From Anastatus disparis (taxonomy: Eukaryota; Arthropoda; Insecta; Hymenoptera; Eupelmidae): a stretch of 64,000 nucleotides of DNA. A program made the translations under genes and the position numbers. Location of the stretch: contig JAFFSR010000087.1 of assembly GCA_017163975.1 (NCBI GenBank), positions 496,001 through 560,000 on the forward strand. Reading direction: 5' to 3'. The notes beneath the pieces are model-generated. The model was not told the origin of the DNA. It made no database searches and saw only the letters and a list, made by a program, of their open reading frames with translations. Positions 19,739 through 30,046 of the stretch are shown here, in pieces. Numbering within the stretch: the first letter of the stretch is position 1; each line of letters opens with the position of its first letter.

Positions 19739-20136
19739 TTAAGAGGAGGCCGTGTCATTCTGTCCTTGTCTAATCTGAATTTTCGTTATTATAAATAAAT
19801 AAAATATTTTCATAGAAAAGTAAGACAATCGCCCAATAGAGCAAAAGATAAGCAAACGATTCTTTTCTATAAAAAAATATGATATTTTTATTATTTTTCG
19901 AGTGAAGTCTGAAACGAAAAAACAGTTCAATCAACTCAATCAAGTTCGATTGTTTTTCCGTTTCAGACTTCACTCGAAAAATAATAAAAATTTCATATTT
20001 TTTTATAGAAAAGAATCGTTTGCTTGTCTTTTGCTCTATTGGGCGATTGTCTTACTTTTCTATGAAAATATTTTATTTATTTATAATAACGAAAATTTAG
20101 ATTAGACAAGGACAGAATGATACGGCCGCCTCTTAA
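19739..20136. mobile_element. TTAA MITE, near-perfect palindrome, in the Gypsy A LTR
   Basis: TTAAGAGGAGGCCGTGTCAT starts at 19739 and GGCCGCCTCTTAA ends at 20136. The two halves are nearly perfect reverse complements almost to the centre (GTTCAATCAACTCAATC). ORFs in it are the same peptide read from both arms and are not genes. TTAA flanks mark the target site. Confidence 0.85.
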
Positions 20137-20161
20137 GCTGTACAATAAAACAAAAGGTACA

Positions 20162-20767
20162 CACTGAAAGACTTGGAGAGTTGCATTCACTCCCTATCGG
20201 CGTAAATCCAACTCTCAGTAGGGGAGTAGAGGGGTAGGAGTCAGAGTAACGCTGCCTTGGAGAGTAGGAGATACTCCCCAACTTTTAAAGTGTGATTTAC
20301 TTGAAATTAACGATGTGAGCTCAATTATTTTAGCTTATGAAAGTTTACATGACGTAACAGTAGAAGTAGAATCTTTATTTAAGACTATTAATTAAATTAT
20401 ACCACACAAAATTTTGCGAGATTAAAAAATCCTAACCTTAAATTTCAGGAGCTTATATTAAGAATAACAACCTATAAACAATCAATATATTGCTTGTTTC
20501 TAGGTTACTTTTTACAATTATTTCTCAATATAGTTTTGTAAATACATTAGATACAAATTTCGCTCGTAAACTTACATTTAGCATAATTTTCTAACCTAAA
20601 ATACTTGTGTTTACATCATGAATCGCAAGTGAATCAGACTTTAAAAGTTGGGGAGTATCTTCTACTCTCCAAGGCAGCGTTAATGTAACTCCTACCCCTC
20701 TACTCCCCTACTGAGAGTTGGATTTACGCCGATAGGGAGTGAATGCAACTCTCTAAGTTTTTCAGTG
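20162..20767. mobile_element. CACTGAAA element in the Gypsy A LTR
   Basis: CACTGAAAGACTTGGAGAGT and its inverse at 20767 bound the element. The inverted arms are about 130 bases and include the GC-rich box TACTCCCCAACTTT. The interior is AT-rich and non-coding. The LTR sequence resumes directly after it (CATGTTATCGCTTTC). Confidence 0.8.
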
Positions 20768-20896
20768 CATGTTATCGCTTTCATAGCTTGACTACGTCTG
20801 AACGTAAGAGTGTTTCGAGCACGCGCAATATCGTTCGCTAATTGCGCCCTTATATGACGGTATATAAAATGGACATGTATCGCGCATACATGACAA

Positions 20897-21640
20897 ATAA
20901 TACTTTGGATCTTTGCTTTTCCAATTTTACTTTGAATATTGATATTGATCCTGTTTTGTCGTGTGATTTCCAGCACTCTTCATTACTTATATATGTGCAG
21001 TGTAAGTCAGAGCTTTTATTAGAGAGTGATGATTTTTATCATAACTTTGAAAATACTGATTTTGATTCTTTGGTTGCTAAATTTAATGTGCTTGGTTTGC
21101 CTGACATTGGTGATGCATTGTGTGACATAGATGGCGCGCTTGATAGTTTTAATACTGCGTTCATTGATTGTATTGATCAATGCGTGCCTAAAATGGTTAT
21201 TAAGCAAAATAATGTCCCAAAATGGTTTTCTTCGGAATTAATGAATAGTATTATTACGATAAAAAAGATATCATAGATTATATAAAAGTACAGTACCGAT
21301 TCAGTTTTATAATTTGTTTAAAGTTTTTAGAGTAAAGAACTGTTTTAGGGGATGAGAGTGAATTTATAAGTTTAACTGAATTGTCGGTGAATCATGATCT
21401 TAAATATTTTTTTAATTATGTTAATACTCTAGACAAAAAACACTCGTATCCTAAGATTATGTATTTTGATGATGAATAAGCTGATAATAGACGCAATATT
21501 GTAAATTTATTTGCTACTAAGTTTCAAAGTATTTATTCCGACGATGATTCAAGTAATACGGTTTTAAAATTTAATTCTTTGGATTTATTCTCGTCCGCAG
21601 TTTTTACTGATAAGAAAATCTATGACTGTATATATTGAAA
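20897..21640 (+). pseudogene. LINE remnant part 3: endonuclease end
   Basis: The frame (20842-21276 includes flanking LTR bases) carries NNTLDLCFSN, the conserved TLDLvfsN block near the end of LINE endonuclease domains, and continues to the linker with FNTAFIDCIDQCVPK and PKWFSSEL before a stop. The following 350 bases hold broken coding frames (NLFATKFQSIYSDD near 21500). Confidence 0.65.
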
Positions 21641-21972
21641 GAAATACTGAAGAGTTGCAACACTAAGCCCGAGGTTTTCATAGGTCGGAATATTCCAAAC
21701 CAGCAGAACATTCAACACGTGATAACAGAAGCTCGGCTGTTTATGGGGCTTAGGTTAGCGCTTGTATACAAGCTATCACAGTTCGGAGTCGGACGTCTGA
21801 GGCCCCTGTCTGGGCGGCTTAGACCACTAACTCCGAGCTACCGCACCCTTGACTTTTATGTAACTGCAGTAGCTTTACACTTGATGTTAACAAATCCCCT
21901 ATTCGATGTTTCAAGAGCCTTGAATATTGACGTATCTTACCACGGTAAATTGTGAGGCTCTCAATATTTTTT
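21640..21972. mobile_element. Insertion interrupting the LINE RT region
   Basis: The ~325-bp segment is less AT-rich than its surroundings and separates the pre-RT segment from the RT start. ATATTGAAAG at its left and CTCTCAATAT at its right may be short inverted termini. The ORF at 21635-21955 crosses the junction and matches nothing recognised. Confidence 0.4.
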
Positions 21973-22140
21973 TTCAGTTTAGATTCTTTGGATGTTAAGG
22001 CTTCTTCTGGTCCTGATAACATACATTCACTTGTAACTAAATATATTGCTTTTAAAATAGTGCCTTAAGTTACTGAATTTTTTAATTTATCATTAGCTAA
22101 GGGTTGTTATAAGGATGAATGGAAACTTTCTACCTGATAA
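21973..22140 (+). pseudogene. LINE remnant part 4: reverse transcriptase start
   Basis: SLDVKASSGPDNIHSLVTKY is the first RT block of Jockey/CR1-type LINEs (K.SGPDxI), followed by FFNLSLAKGCYKDEWK. The copy ends near 22140, so the catalytic FADD block is missing. Confidence 0.7.
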
Positions 22141-22146
22141 ATAACG

Positions 22147-22380
22147 TTGGATAGTTTAGTCATTTCTCTATTTTATCTTGCTTTAAAATTTGAATTTCGC
22201 GGTATTGCACATGCACACTGCGTTCGTTATTTTTTAACGTATAGCCAAAATCAGAATTTATTATTTATTAAAATAATTTTATTAGATCTTGAAGATTTGT
22301 CAATAGAGCAGTTTAAAATGGCTTCAAAGCTATCTAAATGTCTTTTTTTTATATCAAAATTATGATTTTTGTAAAACATA
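22147..22380 (+). repeat. Dispersed repeat, copy 1
   Basis: Shares TTTAAAATTTGAATTTCG followed by GGTATTGCACATGCACACTGCG-like sequence and a GAGCAGTTTAAAATGGCTT block with 24620-24850 in the same orientation. It is non-coding. Confidence 0.6.
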
Positions 22381-23330
22381 TAAGGGAGAAAGTCTATTTT
22401 TTAAGTTAATTCAATTTGTTTAGGCTGTCTTCAATGCAGTTCTATAGTGCAAGACCTTTAACTTGTTTCAAAACTGAAGAAGACACACGAATAGACCTAT
22501 TGTCTCTATCAGATAGTAATATCAACTGTTTTTAAAGAAAAATTTTAAATGAACATAACCTAAGAAAAACAATTATATAAAAAGATGTTAAAATTTAGGT
22601 GAATAGATTTGTGATTATCAATCTTATAATATTAATTAAAGTCTTAAAAAATAAATTATAATTAATTTTTTTTATAAATTTGGAAAAATAAAATTAAAGT
22701 TGTAATTTATGTGCAATTTAAATTTTTTATAATTTCAAATGTCTAAAAAACCAATATTTACTGAAATGTTGAAATTGAAATGCATTTCTTGGATGTATGT
22801 GAAAAATGTAATAGAACATTAAAAAGTAATAAATCTACATTGTTTACATTTGCTTTATTCAAAATAATTCATTTTGGCCACATAAATATAAATTAAATAT
22901 AATTTTGAATCCGAAAAGAATTAAAATTAAATTATCTTTTAATTGTAATTTAATTATATTTTATTTAATTTTTACAAAAATTTAAATTAAGACCAATTTC
23001 TTAATACATTAAATCATTTATAAGTTATATTGATGCACAATTATTTGTCAATAATAAATTTTCAGATAATTCATGTGACAATTATCAATTTTTTTCTATT
23101 GTCATTTTTCGTAGGTTGTGTTTATTTTTTTCAATTTTTCAATCCTGTTCGTATTATTAACTGATGTAGACTTTAGGACTACTACATACGTATGCACGCT
23201 TATTGTCGGAGGATATTACCGAGATTACAGAACCGTGCTAGGCGATGAGCCACTGGGTAAACACTCGTATTTCCTAAGCCCGCAAGTGGCAAGTGAAGGC
23301 TTCAGTTAATATATAAAAACGTTAAGATCC
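22381..23330. other. AT-rich stretch, no gene
   Basis: Only short frames are seen. The ORF at 23118-23309 shows no recognisable domain. Confidence 0.5.
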
Positions 23331-23349
23331 TCTCTTCTCTCACCTCATC

Positions 23350-23700
23350 CTATTGAAAAAAATACGTGTTAGAAAACACGTAAAAAAAGCACGTGAAAAT
23401 AGTACTTGTTCCAAACATGTTAAATTTGCATGTTTTTTCAAGTCATTTTTTCACGTGTTCTTTTCATGCGTTTTTATCACGTATTTTTATCACGTATTTC
23501 TTCACATATTTTTGTTGTAAAATTTTGTGAAAAATTCTTGCATATTGAAAAAAACACGTGTTTTTTGTACGTGCAAATAACATATTCAAAAGACACGTGT
23601 TTTTTACATGTAAAATTTTCGGGTTTTCTCATGTATTTTGTCATTTTTTCACGTATTCTATACACATGTTTTTTTGTATATTTTTTCATATTAAAAGCTA
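23350..23700. repeat. Degenerate ACACGTGTTTTTT-type repeats
   Basis: CACGTG, CACGTA and ACACGTGTTTTTT motifs recur irregularly in both orientations. The long ORFs here are by-products of the low complexity. Confidence 0.55.
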
Positions 23701-23711
23701 CGCATTTCCCA

Positions 23712-24116
23712 TTAAGGGGTGTCCTCATACCGGCACAGAGATCTACCTTATCTACATTTGAATTATGCATTTTAATAAAAATTTAACTATTTTTGACTAA
23801 AATTCATAGAAGAGACACATTCTTAACATTCTAAAGAATGTATTGCAACGTTAAAAGACAGAATAAAAGTGAAAATGAAGACGAAAACTGCATAATACGA
23901 TTATTCATAACTACATTGAAAAGTTCATCGTATTAAGCAGTTTTCGCCTTTATTTTTACCCTTATATTGTCTTTTAATGTTGCAATAAATTCTTTGGCAT
24001 GTTAAGAATGTGCCTCTCCACCGAATTTTAGTCATGAATAGTTAAATTATTATTAAAATTCATAATTTAAATGTAGATAAGGTAGAACTCTATGTCGGTA
24101 TGAGGATTCCCCTTAA
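23712..24116. mobile_element. TTAA MITE with GGGGTGTCCTCATACCGGCA ends
   Basis: TTAAGGGGTGTCCTCATACC starts at 23712 and its inverse ends with CCCCTTAA at 24116. The arms pair over about 170 bases around a short centre. No coding capacity. Confidence 0.8.
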
Positions 24117-24166
24117 TGAATTTTATTTTTATTACAATAAATAGTATATTATTTACCGAGGGAGTA

Positions 24167-24250
24167 CAGTAAGCAAAGTAGGCCCTGTGTGTTAGTTCAC
24201 GCCCAAGCGTAGCGAGGGCGTGATACATACAGGCCCTTCTTTGCTTACTG
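24167..24250. repeat. Nested GC-rich hairpin
   Basis: CAGTAAGCAAAG / CTTTGCTTACTG form the outer stem, GGCCCTGT / ACAGGCC the middle, and TCACGCCC / GGGCGTGA the inner stem around AAGCGTAGCGA. It may be a small foldback element. Confidence 0.7.
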
Positions 24251-24584
24251 CAATCTCGAGGTGTATATACGACTTTTCACCACATCAGGCGGGAAGTGTG
24301 TTAAAAAATTGTCGAATTAATAATTCATTATTGCGCACTAATATTAATTCACAACACTCCGCAAATTATAATTCCTTGAACGCACAAATATCGACAAACA
24401 GAACTTGCATAAACGCAATAGGGCCGTTACACTAAAAAAAATACAAGATACAAGATACAAAAATTACATTGATTAGTATATCTATATATATATATATAAA
24501 ACAATTACATCATTCATTAATTAAGGCTGAGCTATTCAAATATTTAATGATATTTAATGGAGCTAGTAAAAATTTATCGTTTTG

Positions 24585-24850
24585 TTATTTTTGCCCTCAA
24601 AAATTGCACTTGAAATCATCGTATGATTGATTTCTCTATTAAATCCTGATTTAAAATTTGAATTTCGTGGTACTGCACAAGCGCACTACGTTCATCATTT
24701 TATAACGAATTACCCAAAAACTGTTTTTATTATTTAAATAATTACATTGAATAATCTAAAATCATTAGTGGAGCAGTTCAAAATAGCTTTGGAGCTATAT
24801 ACTAGTATTTTTTTATGTCAAAGTTATATTCTATGTGTTTTAATTTTTTC
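24585..24850 (+). repeat. Dispersed repeat, copy 2
   Basis: Same orientation as 22147-22380, with moderate divergence. The function is unknown. Confidence 0.55.
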
Positions 24851-24987
24851 TTGAAAACTAAAAAGAAGCTGATAAAATAAATAATGTCATTAAATAGAAT
24901 TAATTAAAACCAAAAAGTTTCTAATTTCTTTAAAATTATTATATTTTCATCGGCTGTGGTGAGAGAAAGGTTTATCTTGTCTGTGTC

Positions 24988-25083
24988 ATTAATACTTGAT
25001 TGAAGTAACAGCTAATACTCAAGTAACGATATTCAAGTTCTAAGTTATACTCAATACGCAAGTCACGTCTATGAATTCGAGCC
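24988..25083. repeat. One-armed relative of the MITE at 2314-2551
   Basis: Contains TTGATTGAAGTAACAGCTAA, ACTCAAGTAACGATATTCAA and GTCTATGAATTCGAGCC, matching the right arm of the earlier MITE. Confidence 0.6.
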
Positions 25084-25144
25084 TAACTTGTATTTGTTTA
25101 GAACTTTTTATTATTTAAAATTATGCAAACTGATAATTTCTCAG

Positions 25145-25222
25145 ACAGCATGAAAGGTTGCTGCAAGATTTCAGTAATGATGATTTCATTACTGTAACCT
25201 TGCAGCAACCTTTCATGCTGTG
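25145..25222. mobile_element. Miniature foldback related to the 51.6-kb satellite element
   Basis: ACAGCATGAAAGGTTGCTGC and its inverse surround a 30-base centre. The same terminal sequence bounds the 2.9-kb element at 51581-54519. Confidence 0.7.
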
Positions 25223-25375
25223 AGGGTTATAAATAAATTCACTTAAAAGGAAAAAACAATTCATGCAATTATTCATATTCAATCATTTGAATAATTATCA
25301 ATATTTTAAATTTATTTTTATAATTTTAGCGCCTATGATGTTAAAATTAGAATGTAGGAACGAACTGAACAGGAA

Positions 25376-25900
25376 TTACTAAAAAATAACTACCCTGCTA
25401 TAAAAAAGCAGCTGATAAACTAGCTGATAAATCTGCTGATATATCAGCTCATAAATTAGATGCTGATATATCAGCTCATAAATTAGATGCTGATATATCA
25501 GCTGATATATTAGCTGATTTATCAGCAGATTTTTCATAAAATATTTTTTTACTAAATAGTAAATCATAAATCATATTATACATGCAAAATAATATATCTT
25601 TTTATTTTAATAAGTTATAAAATTTTATTTTTTTTCATTTTTGAAAATATATTAGAAATTTAAATAAAAAGTGAAATCATGTTAAATACACTGAGAGAAA
25701 TTTCGTTAAATTTACTATGCTATATAGAAAATTTCATTCCTCTACTTAATAAATTTTATATGAAAAAATTTTACAAATCTTTTTAGCTGGTTACTGATTT
25801 CCATTTTATGTAAGGCAATTTATTTACATCAAGATACAAATATTATTAGATTCGATTTTTAGATACAAGGGATTTATTTGATCAATGCCGGCAACCACCA
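25376..25900. mobile_element. CTGATAAATCAGC-type repeat element
   Basis: Starts with CCCTGCTATAAAAAAGCAGC and has several GCTGATATATCAGC units, then AT-rich DNA with CTATGCTATATAGAAAATTT. Related blocks lie at 18080-18660, 44760-45310 and 46320-46890. The ORF at 25379-25567 is the repeat read as YQHLIYELIYQ and is not a gene. Confidence 0.65.
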
Positions 25901-27987
25901 GCTAAACTTGACTCTAGTACCGCGAGCTGTAAAAGCGTTCTTAAACGTGTTCACTCGTCAACGATATATATATTTCGACGGTCTGTATCGTTCCTCCTAC
26001 TACTGAAGCACGACATGGCTGCTTACTTACGCGCCACCTATTTCACAACGGCGCTGAGCGCCTTTTCGTATTTTACTGTATGTAGGTAGAGTTCCCCACA
26101 TACATTCCTCCTTAAATGACAACGCAGCGAGAAAATTCGCATACAAAACTATCGCTTTCAAATGACAGTTTTCTTTACAATAACGTTTTTTTTTACGTAA
26201 TGATTACAAAAATACATTTCATTTTACTTGCTAGAGTCAGTCTTATTTTTTTTTTTTTTTTAATATTTACTTTCTTTGGTGGTTGCAATACAACTCATTT
26301 GTACTAACTTTTTATATTGATTTACAAAAAATAAACTTTTCGCATATATCATAATACTTTTTCCTTTGTTTAATGCTAATACAAAATAAACTTTTTAATT
26401 TTTCATACGCTAATACAATAAACTTTTTAACACAATAAAATAAACTTTTTCATTGCTAATTTTACAAGAATAATATGAGCGTATTCTAAGAGTTGTATTT
26501 ATACCTTTCAAAAATCTCAAACAAATTTTACATGTTACTTGTTTTTTTATTACATTTTTTACAAAGACAATATAAAGCTAACCACGCACTCAGCTCCGCT
26601 AATTACCTACCTAACTAGTCTAACTACCAGCCCTTCTTGTTTGACATTCACTTTATAATGATAAAACCTCGATTTGATCGCCTGAATATACTGCCTACTT
26701 TATAATTGATCAACTCCACTTGAAATTTATTCACATATCTACCTAAATCCTCTAAAAAGTTGAGGTCTATTGTTCTGGTTTTCTTTTTGCCCAATGTGTT
26801 AATGATCTTGATATAAGGCAGTTAGTTGCTTCTAGCGAACGAAGACTTTGACATACCAACATATTGTAACTGAATTAAGACTTACTAACTGAGTTAGTGT
26901 TGAGAAATCAATTACGCAATTAATTACTAATGCATTAATAACGAAATGTTGAACGCAGGGAATTACTGCAATAATTTCCAAGATTACCCTTTTAAGTCCC
27001 TATCTACGGTCTTAAGTGACCTCGATGTTACAAACGTTGGACTGCACGTCCATTCCACTAATGCGTCCTGCACGTCAGTAAAAACCAACTTAGATTTTTG
27101 AATTAAATTTGGGAAATTTAAGGAGTCTTCATGACCATGAAGTCCTACATCTCTCAATCGCTATTTTTACAATCTTCACTCCGTAATTTTGTAAGGTGGA
27201 GTTGATGGCGATAAATTCTTAAAACTTTTTACTTTTAATCGAGATTTTTCTGCCTCTCTGAAAAATTAGCGCTCTTAATTTAAGCAGTGGTTTGCTAATG
27301 ATCCTCTGGATCGCGTTACTATTTACAATGGTTTACATAAGAATGCTTGTGAATCTAAACATTAAGCGTGTGATGTATAAAATACATCACAAGGAGTAAA
27401 ATTTAAATAGATTAGTTATCAAGTATAAAAATCGAAATTATAACAAGCGAGCGCACTTATTTTTTAATTCATAAATTTTATGTTTTATTTTTGTGACGTT
27501 TTTTTTTAAAAATGATTTTTCTCAAGCGTAAGAAATTGACAGATGTAAAGGAGAGTCAAGAAAACTGCAGAGAAAAACCAGAATTAAAAATAAAGTAATT
27601 AATAGTCATTTAAATAGAAAAAAAATATTCACCGTAAACTAAGAGTAAGAGCAGACGCAAAGACAGAAGCGCAGCAAGAAGGATCAGCTGTAATGATGCA
27701 CATAAGTGAGAAAGAGAAAGAAGATTATGATCATGCGTGCGGCAAATGAAAAAGGCTTCAGGAACACGACGCGTATATATACACACGCTAGATGCACCAG
27801 AAACTCAGGATTAACGTCCATGAGAAACATTTCATAAACGAATCACGAGGAGTTACAACAAAGCGGCAACACGAAATTGGAAGCGACATGACGTAGCAGA
27901 AACTGTCCTAGCAACAGCATAAGAGCAAGAAGGATAGATAGCACAAACGCATTCAGACTCAACATACAAGAGGATCAGTCTGTATAG
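25901..27987. other. Gene-free stretch
   Basis: GC-richer DNA lies at 25930-26110, followed by AT-rich DNA with a small hairpin (GTGATGTATAAAATACATCAC, about 27371-27391) and purine-rich DNA at 27640-27960. A minus-strand frame without ATG at 26648-26821 is too short to assign. Confidence 0.5.
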
Positions 27988-28878
27988 TACCCTATTGAAA
28001 ATAAAGACGTCTTTTAAAGACGTCTTTCAAAGACGTCATTGGACGTGTTCGGATTTGGAACAAAAAAAGACGTCTTTTAAAGACGTCTTTTGAAGACGTC
28101 TTTTGAAGAATTGTTTTTATAAATATTTTTATAAAAATATATACAAAAATGTTAAAAAAAAGTAGCTATTAAAATGTTTCAATAAAGAAAGTACCCGATT
28201 GAAAATAATGACGTCTTTTAAAGACGTCTTTAAAAGACGTCTTTGGACGTGTCTGGATTTGGAACAAAAAAAACGTCTTTAAAAGACGTCTTTTGAAGAC
28301 GTCTTTTAAAGACGTCTTTTTTATCAATATTTAAAAAATAATACCTACTAAAATGTTTCAAAAAAGAACGTACTTAAGCTAAAGTGTATATACTTGAAGT
28401 ACGTAATTGAAGTATGTATACTGATTTTCAACTGTGAATAAACACGCAAAATTATAACCTCATATACCTGCATCTCTGAAATTTGGATAAGGGATTGCAA
28501 AGTTAAGAAAAACGGCACCTCACAGTTAAAAATGTAACTACTGAAAAAATTATTCGAATCGACTATTAATTCTGTCTTTAAATGTTAGGTAGCGTTTTTC
28601 TTAATACGCGAACTCCTACGAAAATTTTAGTGACTCGGGTATATAAGGTTATAACATTTCCAGTTTGTTCGCTCAAGCTTTTCGGTCTGCAGAAAGCTGA
28701 TACTTATTTTGTTTCTATATGCTTAAAGAAAGATACCCTATTAAAAATAATAACCTAATAAAATAATACTTTTTTGGAACATTTTAGTAAGTACCTTTTT
28801 AAAAATTTTGATAAAAAAGACGTCTTTTTTTGTTCCAAATCCAGACACGTCCAAAGATGTCATTATTTTCAATAGGGT

Positions 28879-28879
<1 letters not shown>
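27988..28879. mobile_element. Foldback element built from AAAGACGTCTTT units
   Basis: TACCCTATTGAAAATAA at 27988 is repeated at about 28193 (one change) and inverted at 28879. Just inside lie runs of the self-complementary AAAGACGTCTTT (AatII-type) spaced by a few bases, each followed by GGACGTGTC(T)GGATTTGGAACAAAA. It is non-coding. Confidence 0.65.
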
Positions 28880-28933
<54 letters not shown>

Positions 28934-28934
<1 letters not shown>

Positions 28935-29998
28935 TGCCGCCGAGATACTTTTGCCCCCTTCGTCCAAAATCGACTTATCTAAAAAGTTTTATACCTTTGG
29001 AAAAAATGGTCGTAGCCTAAAAATTCCAACGGGATTCGAAAGATTGTTGAAAATCCTTTTAAAAACTATTGGTTTGATATAAAAACCATTTTTTTCGTAT
29101 CTCTTATCCTTGTTTAAGAAGAAATTTTTTTTAACTTTGTTTTGACTTTGTAAAATAGTGTTCAATTTTAGTAGAAATCGTTACATTAATACAAAACCAA
29201 CTAGGTTTTAAAGCTTATATTCCGACGATGAAAATGCAATGTCGAACGTCTAGATTCGACCTTTTAAACCAGAATTATAAGATTTTATATTTAAAAATAA
29301 GGTTTTTTTCGATGTATGAATATCTCTGAATTTAAGGGGAATAGAAAAATTTGTCAGAGAGAAAAAATGTTCCTTTTTGGTCAAATAATAATAATATATA
29401 ATGAAAAATTGATTTCGAAAAAAAAAATTTTTTTTTTTTTGGAATGTAATGAAATTTTGATATCTTTAAAATATTGAACAACGTGGGTAAAAAAGGCAAA
29501 AAAATTTTTTTTTTCCGAAATCAATTTTTTATTATATATTATTATTATTTGACCAAAAAGGAACATTTTTTCACTCTGACAAATTTTTTTATTCCTCTTA
29601 AATTCAGAGATATTCATACATCGAAAAAAACCTTATTTTTAAATATAAAATCTTATAATTCTGGTTTAAAAGGTCGAATCTAGACGTTCGACATTGCATT
29701 TTAATCGTCGAAATATAAGCTTTAAAATTTATTTGGTTTTGTATTAATGTAACGATTTCTACTAAAATTGAACACTATTTTACAAAGTCAAAACAAAGTT
29801 AAAAAAAATTTCTTCTTAAACAAGGATAAGAGATACGAAAAAAATGGTTTTTATATCAAACCAATAGTTTTTAAAAGGATTTTCAACAATCTTTCGAATC
29901 CCGTTGGAATTTTTAGGCTACGACCATTTTTTCCAAAGGTATAAAACTTTTTAGATAAGTCGATTTTGGACGAAGGGGGCAAAAGTATCTCGGCGGCA

Positions 29999-29999
<1 letters not shown>
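28934..29999. mobile_element. 1.07-kb long inverted repeat inside a TA microsatellite
   Basis: CTGCCGCCGAGATACTTTTG (from 28934) is inverted at 29999. The arms of about 500 bases are nearly identical, including CGATTTTGGACGAAGGGGGC. (TA)n tracts of about 50 bases flank both sides (28880-28933 and 30000-30045), consistent with insertion at a TA target. The ORFs inside are mirror translations of the arms and not genes. Confidence 0.85.

Positions 30000-30045
<46 letters not shown>

Positions 30046-30046
<1 letters not shown>

Larger units (their letters stand above)
14741..20896 (-). mobile_element. Decayed Ty3/Gypsy element A
   Basis: The left LTR-like copy (14741 to about 14955) and the right copy (19672-20896, enlarged by two MITEs) share the same order of motifs (GAATATAATAAAAGGTGAAG, CATGTTATCGCTT, ACGGTATA). 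ATAA lies at both junctions as a possible 4-bp target duplication. The internal minus-strand genes in order are gag (about 18571-19373), protease (17756-18067), RT (17434-17673, then broken) and integrase (15446-16364). All frames carry stops and frameshifts, so the copy is dead. TTGGCAACGAGGA just inside the right LTR (minus strand) may be the primer-binding site. Confidence 0.75.

Noticed and set aside
19739..20136. Three ORFs of about 65 codons
   Set aside because: They are the two arms of one palindromic MITE translated in mirror image.
26008..26090. Short plus-strand ORF starting MAAYLRATYF near 26014
   Set aside because: It is too short and isolated, with no splice signal or homologue recognised.
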